Assembly (NCBI GenBank): GCA_964242625.1
Contig: CAXTAO010000001.1
Span: forward strand, 124,001 to 188,000
Direction: 5' to 3'
Source of the DNA: JASLDZ01 sp964242625
GTDB lineage: Bacteria > Pseudomonadota > Alphaproteobacteria > Caulobacterales > Caulobacteraceae
DNA length: 64,000 bases
The notes beneath the pieces are model-generated. The model was not told the origin of the DNA, did no database searches, and saw only the letters and a program-made list of their open reading frames with translations. Positions 25,710 to 33,875 of this stretch are shown here, in pieces; the stretch's first letter is position 1, and the number at the start of each line of letters is the position of its first letter. The position numbers were made by a program, and so were the translations under genes.

Positions 25710-25990
25710 ACCGCGCACGACCGGGCCTCCTCGGCGGCGAAGCCGATCACCTCGGCGTGGAGCCGGCGCACGCCGTGCAGCCGGTCGATCTGGCGGCCCA
25801 GGACCTCTACGCAGCGGCCGGGGTCGCGCCCGCGCACGCCCAGCGACACGCGCCGCCCGTCGTTGCCGAGGCCGCCCATCTCCAGCGCGTCGATGTGGAA
25901 GCCGCGCCGCTCCACCAGGCCGATCAGGCGCAGCAGCGAACCCTCCGCGTGGTCGATCTCGCAGGTGATGGTCGTTCCGAAGGCGGTCAC
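25706..25990 (-). CDS. ilvN: Acetolactate synthase small subunit, short single-ACT form
   Basis: This 94-residue protein consists of one ACT domain (TCEIDHAEGSLLRLIGLVERRGFHIDAL region, residues 8-35). It is therefore the short IlvM-like form of the regulatory subunit, not the roughly 160-residue IlvN/IlvH type. It should bind IlvB, raise its activity and possibly mediate feedback by valine. The GTG start at 25990 overlaps the ilvB stop codon (GTGA), and its own stop codon overlaps leuA. It is named by position and domain; ilvM would be an equally fair symbol. Confidence 0.82.
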   Translation of the reverse strand: MTAFGTTITCEIDHAEGSLLRLIGLVERRGFHIDALEMGGLGNDGRRVSLGVRGRDPGRCVEVLGRQIDRLHGVRRLHAEVIGFAAEEARSCAV

Positions 25991-27711
25991 GACGCTTGCT
26001 CCATCATGTCGCTGTTGCTCTGGCCCGGTGCGACGAGCGGCCAGACGTTCTCGCGGGGGTCGATGACGACGTGCATCAGGCATGGGCCCGGCGCGGAGAG
26101 GAGGCGCGCGATCCCGCCCTCGACTTCGCAGCGCGCGGAGATGCGGAAGGCGTCGACGCCGAAGGCGTGCGCCACCGCCACGAAGTCCGGGTTGTCGGAG
26201 AGGTCGATCTCCGAATAGTTGCCGGCGTAGAACAGCTCCTGCCACTGGCGCACGAGGCCCAGCGAACTGTTGTCGAGGAGCACGATCTTGACGCCCACGC
26301 CGTAGCGGCGCGCGGTGGCGAGTTCCTGGATGTTCATGGTGAAGCCGCCGTCGCCGGCGATCACCACCACCTGGTCGTCGGGCCGGGCGAGCTTGGCGCC
26401 GATGCCCGCGGGCAGGCCGTAACCCATGGCGCCCAGGCCCGCGCTGGTCAGGTGCGCCTCAGGCCGGGTGAAGCGGCAGTGCTGGGCGGCCCACATCTGA
26501 TGCTGGCCCACGTCGCAGGCGGCCACAAAGCGCGGGCCCGCCGCCTCCGACACCCGCTTCAGGAGCGCCGGCGCGTAGATCCCCTCGCCGGGCGCGTCGT
26601 AGCGTGGGGCGGTGGCGGCGGCGCGGGCGCGCGTCTCGGCAGTCCAGGGCGCGATGTCGAGCGGCCCCGGGTCGAGCTGGTCGAGCACATCGGCGAGGCA
26701 GGCGGGCACGCCCACGTCGGCTGCGCGCAGCTTGCCGATCTCGGCGGGGTCGACGTCGATGTGCACCACGCGCGCGCCCGGGGCGAAGGCCGACAGCTTG
26801 CCGGTGGCGCGGTCGTCGAACCGCGCGCCGCAGACGAGGAGGAGGTCGCTGGCCTGCACCGCCTCGTTGGCCGCGCGGGAGCCGTGCATGCCCAGCATGC
26901 CGAGGTGCTGCGGATCGTCGGTCGGGAGCGCGCCCAGCCCCTTGAGCGTCGCCACCGCCGGCATGCCCGTGCGGGCGGCGAACCGGCGCAGGGGCTCGAC
27001 CGCGCCCGCTATGGCGACCCCGCCGCCGACGTAGAGCAGGGGGCGCCGCGCAGCGCGGATCGCGCGCTCCGCGGGAGCCAGGGCGTGGGGATCGAGCCGG
27101 CGCGCCGCGCGGGCGGCAGGCGTGCGGGGCGGGTCGGGCGCGAACGACACGCGGGCGGCGGCCACGTCCTTCGGCAGGTCGATCAGGACGGGGCCGGGCC
27201 GCCCTTCGCGCGTGATGCGGAACGCCTCGGCGACGACCTCCGGGATGTTGGCCGCGTCGCGCACGATGATCGAGTGCTTCACGATCGGCAGGGTGACGCC
27301 CAGGATGTCGACCTCCTGGAAGGCGTCGGAGCCCATCACCGCGGTCGAGACCTGGCCGGTGATCGCCACCACCGGCACCGAGTCTAGGAAGGCGTTGGCG
27401 AGGCCGGTCACGAGGTTGGTCGCGCCCGGGCCGCTCGTGGCCAGGCACACGCCGACCTCGCCGGTGACGCGCGCCCAGGCGTCCGCGGCGAAGGCCGCCG
27501 CCTGTTCGTGGCGCACGAGGATGTGGCGCACGCCCGACCCCGGCAGCGCGTCGTACACCGGCATGATCGCCCCGCCCGGATAGCCGAACACCGTCGTGGC
27601 CCCGAGCGCGGCCAGGGCGTCGACCAGGAGCCGCGCACCCGTGACGGGGGCGGGCTCGAAGTCGGGCCCGAGGTCGGGCGCGGGTCGCGCGAGGGCGGCG
27701 ATTGCGGACAT
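25987..27711 (-). CDS. ilvB: Acetolactate synthase large subunit
   Basis: This 574-residue thiamine-diphosphate enzyme makes acetolactate or acetohydroxybutyrate. Key segments are TVFGYPGGAIMPVYDAL, the catalytic Glu in RHEQAAAFAADAWAR, and ATSGPGATNLVTGLANA. The ThDP/Mg motif begins at GDGGFTMN and continues to LDNSSLG. It starts 10 bases after ilvC's upstream neighbourhood ends (ilvC stop codon at 27722 lies just beyond its start at 27711). Length is typical for the family. Confidence 0.95.
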   Translation of the reverse strand: MSAIAALARPAPDLGPDFEPAPVTGARLLVDALAALGATTVFGYPGGAIMPVYDALPGSGVRHILVRHEQAAAFAADAWARVTGEVGVCLATSGPGATNLVTGLANAFLDSVPVVAITGQVSTAVMGSDAFQEVDILGVTLPIVKHSIIVRDAANIPEVVAEAFRITREGRPGPVLIDLPKDVAAARVSFAPDPPRTPAARAARRLDPHALAPAERAIRAARRPLLYVGGGVAIAGAVEPLRRFAARTGMPAVATLKGLGALPTDDPQHLGMLGMHGSRAANEAVQASDLLLVCGARFDDRATGKLSAFAPGARVVHIDVDPAEIGKLRAADVGVPACLADVLDQLDPGPLDIAPWTAETRARAAATAPRYDAPGEGIYAPALLKRVSEAAGPRFVAACDVGQHQMWAAQHCRFTRPEAHLTSAGLGAMGYGLPAGIGAKLARPDDQVVVIAGDGGFTMNIQELATARRYGVGVKIVLLDNSSLGLVRQWQELFYAGNYSEIDLSDNPDFVAVAHAFGVDAFRISARCEVEGGIARLLSAPGPCLMHVVIDPRENVWPLVAPGQSNSDMMEQAS

Positions 27712-27721
27712 CGGTGATCGG

Positions 27722-28738
27722 CTACTGCGGGGCTGTGTTGCCGGCGGCGTTGAGCCAGCTCATGCGGCCGCGCAGCGCTTCGCCCGTGATCTCGATCGGG
27801 TGCTCGCGGCCCTTGCGCAGCAGCGCCTCGTAGCGGGGGCGTCCGGCCTGGTTCTCGAGGATCCACTCGCGCGCGAAGGCACCCGACTGAATGTCGGTGA
27901 GCACTTCCTTCATACGCGCCTTGGTCTCGGCGTTGATCACCCGCGGGCCGGAGGTCACGTCGCCGTACTTCGCCGTTTCCGAGATGAAGTGGCGCATCTT
28001 GGCGATGCCGCCTTCGTACATCAGATCGACGATCAGCTTCAGCTCGTGCAGGCACTCGAAGTACGCGATCTCAGGCTGGTAGCCGGCCTCCACCAGGGTC
28101 TCGAACCCCGCCTTGACGAGCTCGGTCGCGCCGCCGCAGAGCACGGCCTGTTCGCCGAACAGGTCGGTCTCTGTCTCCTCCTGGAACGTCGTCTCGATCG
28201 CGCCGCCGACGGTGCCGCCGATCATGCGGGTGTAGCCGAGCGCGCGGTCGCGGGCGCGGCCCGTCGCGTCCTGCTCGACGGCGAAGAGGCAGGGCACGCC
28301 GCGGCCGCGCGCGTACTCGCGGCGCACGAGGTCGCCCGGGCCCTTGGGCGCGACCAGGATCACGTCCATGTCGGCGCGCGGCTTCACCCGGCCGTAGATC
28401 ACCGAGAAGCCGTGGGCGAACATCACCGCGGCGCCCTGGGGCGCGTGCGGCTCGATGTGGTCGCGCCAGATTTGGTCGTGCGTCATGTCGGGGGCCAGGA
28501 CGGCGATGAAGGTCGCGCCGCGCACCGCGTCGGCGGGCTCTGCGGTGCGGAGCCCATCCTCAGCCGCCTGGCGGGCCCCCTTGCCGCCCGCACGCACGCC
28601 CACCACCACGTCGCAGCCCGAGTCGCGCAGGTTCTGCGCGTGGGCGCGGCCCTGGCTGCCGTAGCCGATGACCGCGATCCGCTCTCCGGCCATGCTGTCG
28701 ATGGCGACGTCGTCGTTGGTGTAGATGGTGACGGGCAT
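27722..28738 (-). CDS. ilvC: Ketol-acid reductoisomerase
   Basis: This 338-residue class I KARI converts acetolactate to dihydroxyisovalerate using NADPH. The N-terminal Rossmann motif is VIGYGSQGRAHAQNL. The magnesium and substrate helices follow with LFGEQAVLCGG and the YECLHELKLIVDLMYEGG-type segment (here FECLHELK). The C terminus IEITGEALRGRMSWL is conserved. The ATG overlaps the ilvD stop codon (ATGA). It was recognised by the VRAGGKGARQAAEDG loop that binds the cofactor phosphate. Confidence 0.96.
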   Translation of the reverse strand: MPVTIYTNDDVAIDSMAGERIAVIGYGSQGRAHAQNLRDSGCDVVVGVRAGGKGARQAAEDGLRTAEPADAVRGATFIAVLAPDMTHDQIWRDHIEPHAPQGAAVMFAHGFSVIYGRVKPRADMDVILVAPKGPGDLVRREYARGRGVPCLFAVEQDATGRARDRALGYTRMIGGTVGGAIETTFQEETETDLFGEQAVLCGGATELVKAGFETLVEAGYQPEIAYFECLHELKLIVDLMYEGGIAKMRHFISETAKYGDVTSGPRVINAETKARMKEVLTDIQSGAFAREWILENQAGRPRYEALLRKGREHPIEITGEALRGRMSWLNAAGNTAPQ

Positions 28739-30501
28739 CACGCGTCCTGGGAGGCGGGGCGGCGCGCGGCCGCGGGGGAGGGGGATGTCGCGGGCGCGGC
28801 GATGGTCACCGCCCCCTGCGAGGCGGAGGAGACCAGCCGCGCGTACTTCTCGAGGACGCCGGGCGGGGCCTTGGAGAGCGGGGCGGTCCAGCCTTCGCGG
28901 CGCGCGAGGAGGTCGGCGTTCACATCGATGCGGCGCGCCTCGACGTCGAGCGTGATGAGGTCGCCGTCGCGGACGAGCGCGATGGGTCCGCCCGCCGCCG
29001 CCTCGGGCGCGACGTGGCCCACGACCATGCCGTGGCTTGCGCCGGAGAAGCGACCGTCGGTGATCAGCGCCACGTCGTGGAGCCCCCGCCCCTTGAGCGC
29101 GGCGGTGACCGCCAGCATCTCGCGCATGCCCGGGCCGCCGCGAGGGCCCTCGTAGCGGATCACCACCACATCGCCGGCGCGCACGGCGCCAGCCTGCACG
29201 GCGGCGAAGGCGTCCTCCTCGCCGTCGAACACGACCGCCGGGCCGGTGAAGCGCGCGCGCTCGTGGCCGGTGAGCTTGACCACGCACCCTCCGGGGGCGA
29301 CGTCGCCGTAGAGGATGCCGAAGCCGCCGCGCGGGAAGACGGGGTGCTCGAGGTCGGCGATCACCGCCTGGCCGGGCGTCTCTCGCGCGGCGGCCGCGGC
29401 CTCGAACAGCGTCTCGCCGCCGACGGTGGGCGTGTCTTCGAGCTGCCCCGCCGCCATCAGCCGCTGAAGGAGGAGACGCGTCCCGCCGGCGGCGAACATG
29501 TCGCTCGCGAGGAAGCGCCCGCCGGGCTGCAGGTCGGCGATCACCGGCGTCCCGGCGCAGGCCTCGTGGAAGCGGTCGAGCGCGAAGGGCGTCCCGGCCT
29601 CGGCGGCGATGGCCATGAGGTGGAGGACCGCGTTGGTGGAGCCGCCGCTCGCCGACACCGCGACCGCCGCGTTCATCAGGCTTTTCGGCGTGACGAACTC
29701 GCGCGCGGTGCGCCCCTCGCGCCAGAGCTCGACCGCGCGGCGTCCACAGCGCCGGGCCTCGGCCGCCTTGCCCGGGTGGGTGGCGGGAACGTCGTTGGCC
29801 CCCATGGGCGAGAGGCCCATGACGGTCAGAGCCATGGCCATGGTGTTGGCGGTGAACTGGCCGCCGCACGCGCCGGCCCCTGGGCAGGCGGCGCGCTCCA
29901 CCTCGGCGAGCTCGGCCTCGCCGATCGCGCCCGCGCCCTCAGCGCCGATCGCCTCGAAGACCTGCTGGATGGAGATGTCGCGCCCGTGCAGATGGCCCGG
30001 CATGATGGTGCCGCCGTAGAGCACGAGCCCCGGCAGGTTCATCCGCGCGAGCGCCATGGCGGCGGCGGGGATGGTCTTGTCGCAGCCGGTGACGACCACC
30101 ACCGCGTCCAGCGTGTGGCCCTGGACGGCGCACTCGATCGAGTCCGTGATCACCTCGCGGCTCACCAGGGAGTAGCGCATCCCCGGCGTGCCCATGCTGA
30201 TGCCGTCGGTCACCATCACGGTGTTGAAGTCGATCGCGACCCCGCCTGCGGCGCGCACGCCTGCGCCCACCGCCTCGCCCAGCGCCTGCAGGTGCATGTT
30301 GCAGGGCGTGACGTTGGACCAGGTGTTGACCACGGCCACCATCGGCTTGCCGAAGTCGGCGTCCGACATTCCCGTCGCGCGGTAGTACGAGCGCGCCGCC
30401 GCGCGCGACGGGCCGGCGGTTACGGCGTCGCTGCGCTTGATCACGGTGGTGGTCGGAACGTCGGGCACGAAGCGTCTCGATGGCGTGGAGATGGCGGGCA
30501 A
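28738..30501 (-). CDS. ilvD: Dihydroxy-acid dehydratase
   Basis: This iron-sulfur dehydratase of up to 587 residues forms the keto-acid precursors of valine and isoleucine. The cluster and catalytic motifs are NVTPCNMHL, VVVTGCDKTIPAAAMA and CPGAGACGGQFTANTM. The DGRFSGASHG segment is near the C terminus. It is the first structural gene of the superoperon. The start is uncertain: TTG at 30501 begins right after the attenuator U-run, while GTG at 30468 gives the more usual N terminus (VPDVPTTTVIKRSDAV). The C-terminal 30 residues are Ala/Ser/Pro-rich. Confidence 0.94.
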   Translation of the reverse strand: MPAISTPSRRFVPDVPTTTVIKRSDAVTAGPSRAAARSYYRATGMSDADFGKPMVAVVNTWSNVTPCNMHLQALGEAVGAGVRAAGGVAIDFNTVMVTDGISMGTPGMRYSLVSREVITDSIECAVQGHTLDAVVVVTGCDKTIPAAAMALARMNLPGLVLYGGTIMPGHLHGRDISIQQVFEAIGAEGAGAIGEAELAEVERAACPGAGACGGQFTANTMAMALTVMGLSPMGANDVPATHPGKAAEARRCGRRAVELWREGRTAREFVTPKSLMNAAVAVSASGGSTNAVLHLMAIAAEAGTPFALDRFHEACAGTPVIADLQPGGRFLASDMFAAGGTRLLLQRLMAAGQLEDTPTVGGETLFEAAAAARETPGQAVIADLEHPVFPRGGFGILYGDVAPGGCVVKLTGHERARFTGPAVVFDGEEDAFAAVQAGAVRAGDVVVIRYEGPRGGPGMREMLAVTAALKGRGLHDVALITDGRFSGASHGMVVGHVAPEAAAGGPIALVRDGDLITLDVEARRIDVNADLLARREGWTAPLSKAPPGVLEKYARLVSSASQGAVTIAAPATSPSPAAARRPASQDA

Positions 30502-30503
30502 AG

Positions 30504-30533
30504 AAAAACCCCGCTCCGGGAGGGGAGCGGGGT
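30504..30533 (-). terminator. Rho-independent attenuator hairpin in the ilvD leader
   Basis: On the minus strand a perfect 10-bp stem (ACCCCGCTCC / GGAGCGGGGT, 6-base loop) is followed at once by five U residues. It ends 3 bases before the first possible ilvD codon. A copy of the 3' arm core, GGAGCGG (complement of 30580-30586), lies just before the leader-peptide stop codon and can pair with the 5' arm CCGCTCC, which would prevent the hairpin. Three short GGACC/GGTCC/GGACC blocks at 30531-30551 add further alternative pairing. This is the arrangement of a transcription attenuator. Confidence 0.85.
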
Positions 30534-30569
30534 CCGGTGGACCTCAGGTCCGGCGTGGGGCTCTCGCCC

Positions 30570-30707
30570 TCAGGCCGATCCGCTCCGCTCGCGCGAGGGG
30601 GCTAGCCGTACGCCTAGGATCGACTGGGCGGCGAAGGCGCCGAATGGATAGGCCGCATACGGGATGCGGGCGTCGGGGGCGGGCGCGTCAGAGGCGGCGG
30701 GCGGCAT
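30570..30707 (-). CDS. Leader peptide of the ilv-leu operon (45 residues)
   Basis: A 45-codon reading frame runs from ATG 30707 to TGA 30570, behind a Shine-Dalgarno sequence (GAGG, 8-base spacing). Near its end it encodes Ile-Leu-Gly-Val-Arg-Leu with codons ATC-CTA-GGC-GTA-CGG-CTA. CTA and GTA are very rare in this high-GC genome, so ribosomes should stall there when charged tRNA-Leu or tRNA-Val is scarce. A ribosome stalled there leaves the antiterminator block at 30580-30586 free, while one at the stop codon covers it. The rest of the peptide is Ala/Pro-rich and probably without function of its own. A longer frame upstream lacks a better start. Confidence 0.75.
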   Translation of the reverse strand: MPPAASDAPAPDARIPYAAYPFGAFAAQSILGVRLAPSRERSGSA

Positions 30708-30975
30708 GGATATGTCCTCAAGCTCCGGAGAGCGAGGTGAATACACCACGAAAGCCGTCCCGCAGCAAGCTGTCACGCAAGATTATTGCTCTGCAAGGGT
30801 CTGCAGCCGCGGTCGGGGCATGAACTACCCCAGTTCCGTAAGCGTGGGAGCGAGCCCTGCCGCACTGCAGCGCGCTCGTGGTCGCTTCGCCCCGGGCCGG
30901 GCGCGTCGCGCCGGCTTGCGACCGGAGCCTCGCGTGTGTTGGATCGTCGCGGGGTGGCGGCGGTGGAGTACGACC
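30708..30975. other. Intergenic region between the ilvD leader and the DsbA-like gene
   Basis: This 268-base stretch lies between two divergent genes and must hold the promoters for the ilv-leu leader (minus) and the thiol oxidoreductase (plus). I see no convincing consensus promoter, palindrome or coding frame in it. The only clear signals are the ribosome-binding sites at its edges: GAGG for the leader peptide, and GGAG seven bases before ATG 30976. Confidence 0.5.
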
Positions 30976-31668
30976 ATGGCGACGAACGGCTGGACGCGAC
31001 GGGGAGCGGCGTGGGCCGCGATGACTGCGCCCGCGCTTGCGGCCGCCCAGGCCCGGGGCGCGGGGCCTCCGTCGCCGGCCGCGACCCCGCTTCCCGACGA
31101 CATGGTGATCGGCTCGCCGCACGCGCCGGTGCTCGTCGTCGAGTACGCGTCCGTGGCCTGCCCTATCTGCGGGCGTTGGTACCGGGACGTCTTCCCTGCG
31201 TTCAAGGCGCGCTTCGTCGACACCGGGCGCGTCCGCTACGTGCTCCGGGAAATGCTGGTGGGCGGCGAGGGCGAGGTCGCCATTGCCGCGGCGGGCTTCA
31301 TGCTGGCCCGGTGCGCGGGTCCTGGCCGCTACTTCCCGGTGGTCGACGCCGTCTTCGCGAGCCAGCCCAAGCTGTTCGACCAGCCGCAGCAGACGCTCTC
31401 GGCCATCGCCGCCGCCAACGGCGTGCCCCAGGCCCGCTTCGACGCCTGCGTGCGCGACCAGGCCAACGTGGAGGCATTGAACGCGCGGGTGGCCGCCAAC
31501 GTCAAGCGCGACGACGTGAACTCCACCCCCACCTTCGTGATCAACGGCCGAAAGCTCACGCCGGGGTTCCACACCCTGGCCGAGCTCTCTCAGGCCGTCT
31601 CAGCGGCGGGGGGAGCAGTCAGCGCGCCCCGGTCGGCGGCGCACCATGGGCGTCGAAGAACGCGGTGA
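30976..31668 (+). CDS. DsbA-family thiol oxidoreductase (thioredoxin fold), exported
   Basis: This 230-residue protein has an N-terminal signal-like segment (TRRGAAWAAMTAPALAAAQA, residues 7-26) and a thioredoxin fold with a CPIC active site at residues 62-65. The cis-Pro region lies in NSTPTFVINGRKL. It belongs to the Thioredoxin_4/DsbA-like group, which forms or reshuffles disulfides in the periplasm. The ATG at 30976 has a good ribosome-binding site. The 3' end overlaps the convergent esterase gene by about 50 bases. The specific partner is unknown. Confidence 0.82.
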   Translation: MATNGWTRRGAAWAAMTAPALAAAQARGAGPPSPAATPLPDDMVIGSPHAPVLVVEYASVACPICGRWYRDVFPAFKARFVDTGRVRYVLREMLVGGEGEVAIAAAGFMLARCAGPGRYFPVVDAVFASQPKLFDQPQQTLSAIAAANGVPQARFDACVRDQANVEALNARVAANVKRDDVNSTPTFVINGRKLTPGFHTLAELSQAVSAAGGAVSAPRSAAHHGRRRTR

Positions 31669-32524
31669 CGTCGCGCAGCACGGGGGCGAGCGGACGCAGC
31701 GGCGCGGCCACGGCACCGATCAGGAGCTGGTGGTTCACGCCGGCGTAGCGCCGCACCTCGACCTCGCCGCCCGCCGCGCGAACCTTGTCGGCCAGGTGCA
31801 GGGTGTTGAGCGGCCGCACCACCGTGTCGCCCGCGTCGTAGCCGAGGAAGAGCGGCGGCGCGTGGCGGCCCACGTGGTTGATCGGCTGGGTGTCCGGCCT
31901 CTGGTCCGGCGGGCCGAACACGTCCTTGAGCTTGTCGCTGGTCAGCGGCAGGAAGTCGTAGGGCCCGGCCAGCCCGGCGGCGGCGCGCAGGTCGCGCCGC
32001 GGGTCGAGGCCGACGGCGCCGAGCCAGCGCGGATCGAGCGCCAGCATCAGCGCGTCGTAGGCCCCCGCCGAGTGGCCCATGAGCATCAGCCGGCCAGGGT
32101 CGCCGCCGTACTCGACCGCGTGGTCGTGCGCCCAGCGCACCGCCTCCGCGTTGTCCCGCAGGAAGGCGGGCCAGCGCACCTCAGGATAAAGCCGGTAGTC
32201 GGGGATCACCGCGACGAAGCCGCGCCGCGCGAGGCTCAGGCCGACGAAGCGGTAGTCCTGCCGACGTCCGCTGTCCCAGCCGCCGCCGTAGATGAAAACC
32301 ACCACGGGCGCGTGGGGCGCCGCGTGCGCGGGCCGGTACACGTCCAGGCCGCCGCGAGGGCCGGGACGGAAGGCGATGTCCGTCGTGGTCTGGACGCCGC
32401 CGGCGGGCTCGACCGCGTTGAGCACGGCGAGGCCCGAGCAGCCGGCGAGGGCGGCGGCGAGCCCCGCTCCGACCAGCGTCGCGAGCACCGCCCTCCCGCC
32501 GCCTCGGACCTTGGACCCCCTCAC
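31619..32524 (-). CDS. Alpha/beta hydrolase esterase/lipase, predicted lipoprotein
   Basis: This 301-residue carboxylesterase of the hormone-sensitive-lipase type has the oxyanion motif FIYGGGWDSG, the nucleophile elbow MGHSAGAYDA, and a C-terminal AGVNHQLL His region. A signal with lipobox LAGC (near residue 27) predicts membrane anchoring. The GTG at 32524 was chosen because the signal peptide follows directly; the longer upstream frame overlaps the SDR gene. It lies 13 bases downstream of the SDR gene and is probably co-transcribed. The substrate is unknown. Confidence 0.8.
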   Translation of the reverse strand: MRGSKVRGGGRAVLATLVGAGLAAALAGCSGLAVLNAVEPAGGVQTTTDIAFRPGPRGGLDVYRPAHAAPHAPVVVFIYGGGWDSGRRQDYRFVGLSLARRGFVAVIPDYRLYPEVRWPAFLRDNAEAVRWAHDHAVEYGGDPGRLMLMGHSAGAYDALMLALDPRWLGAVGLDPRRDLRAAAGLAGPYDFLPLTSDKLKDVFGPPDQRPDTQPINHVGRHAPPLFLGYDAGDTVVRPLNTLHLADKVRAAGGEVEVRRYAGVNHQLLIGAVAAPLRPLAPVLRDVTAFFDAHGAPPTGAR

Positions 32525-32537
32525 AGGGGAGCGGGCG

Positions 32538-33539
32538 TCACGGCTGGCCGCCGCCGCCCGCCGCGCCGTATACCTGCCCCGTGGCGTAGCTGGCCCGCGC
32601 GTCCGCCAGCTGGACGTAGATGCCCGCCAGCTCCACCGGCTGGCCGGGGCGGCCCAAGGGCGTCTGCCCGCCAAACTCTTTCTGCTTCTCCGGCGGCGCT
32701 CCGCCCGACACCTGCAGCGGCGTCCAGATCGGGCCGGGAGCCACGCCGTTGACGCGGATGCCCTTGGGGCCGAGCTGCTTGGCCAGCGACTTCACGAAGT
32801 TCATCGTCGCGGCCTTGGTCTGAGCGTAGTCGTAGAGTTCGGGTGAGGGATCGTAGGCCTGCTCAGAGGTGGTTGCGATGATGCAGCCGCCCCGCGGTAT
32901 GTGCGGCAGCGCCGCCTTGATGATCCAGAACGGCGCGTAGACGTTGGTCTTGATGGTGGCGTCGAACGCCTCGTCGGAGATGTCGAGCACGGAGGCGTGC
33001 GCCTGCTGGCGGCCCGCGTTGGAGACCAGGATGTCGAGCCCGCCCAGGCCCCGCACCGCCTCGTCCACGAGCCGGCGGCAGAAGGCGGCCTCGCGCAGGT
33101 CGCCGGGGATGGCGATCGCCTTGCGGCCGGAAGCGCGGATCAGCGAGACGACCTCCTGCGCGTCCGGCTCCTCCGTTGGATAGTAGTTGATCGCCACGTC
33201 GGCGCCCTCGCGCGCGAAGGCGATAGCGGCGGCGCGACCCATGCCGCTGTCGCCACCCGTAACGAGCGCCTTGCGGCCGACGAGCCGCCCCGATCCGCGA
33301 TAACTCGTCTCGCCGTGGTCGGGCCGCGGATCCATCCGCGAGGCGAGACCGGGCCAGGGCTGGCGCTGCTCGGCGAACGGCGGCTTGGGGAACTTCGCCG
33401 CCGGATCGCTGAGCGTGGGCTGACCCGTTCCGCCGGCGGTCTCCGCGCGGGCTGCGCGTGCGGCCACCCCCGCCGCCAATCCCAGCGCCGCGCCGCCCAT
33501 CACGCCGCGCCGCGACGGGGCCTCGTCCCGCTCGTCCAT
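32538..33539 (-). CDS. SDR-family oxidoreductase with a Tat-like signal
   Basis: This 333-residue short-chain dehydrogenase has the cofactor motif VTGGDSGMGRAAAIA, NAG in LVSNAGRQQ, and catalytic Tyr/Lys in YDYAQTKAA. It closely follows the YhdF/YghA type, recognisable by the PPFAEQRQPWPG segment before the Rossmann fold. An N-terminal SRRGVMGGAALGLAAG segment looks like a Tat signal, so the enzyme may be exported, which is unusual for an NAD(P)-dependent enzyme. The reaction is probably ketone/aldehyde reduction. It shares an operon with a lipoprotein esterase. Confidence 0.87.
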   Translation of the reverse strand: MDERDEAPSRRGVMGGAALGLAAGVAARAARAETAGGTGQPTLSDPAAKFPKPPFAEQRQPWPGLASRMDPRPDHGETSYRGSGRLVGRKALVTGGDSGMGRAAAIAFAREGADVAINYYPTEEPDAQEVVSLIRASGRKAIAIPGDLREAAFCRRLVDEAVRGLGGLDILVSNAGRQQAHASVLDISDEAFDATIKTNVYAPFWIIKAALPHIPRGGCIIATTSEQAYDPSPELYDYAQTKAATMNFVKSLAKQLGPKGIRVNGVAPGPIWTPLQVSGGAPPEKQKEFGGQTPLGRPGQPVELAGIYVQLADARASYATGQVYGAAGGGGQP

Positions 33540-33688
33540 GCCGTCCGTCTCCCTCTGAGCCGCCTCAACGGCGCGGAAACGCCATCGTTGCGGCGCGCGC
33601 GGGCGGGTAGGCCTCAGACTGCGCCGTCCGTGTGAGGACCTCGCTGTCCCGGTGCGACCGGGGGGCCTTCCAGCCCGAAACAGTACCT

Positions 33689-33778
<90 letters not shown>

Positions 33779-33875
33779 GCAGAGGCGTTCGCGCGCCTGA
33801 AGGCGCGGTCCTGGTCGGGGCGGCCTCCCTAGCGGCCCTCCGGACACGCTGCAAGGCCCGCTGCGCCGCGTCGCG

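Noticed and set aside
27596..29155. Plus-strand 519-codon frame opposite ilvB/ilvC/ilvD
   Set aside because: Shadow frame spanning parts of three well-recognised minus-strand genes.
30708..30776. N-terminal extension of the ilv leader peptide
   Set aside because: The frame is open farther upstream, but the ribosome-binding site and spacing support ATG 30707.
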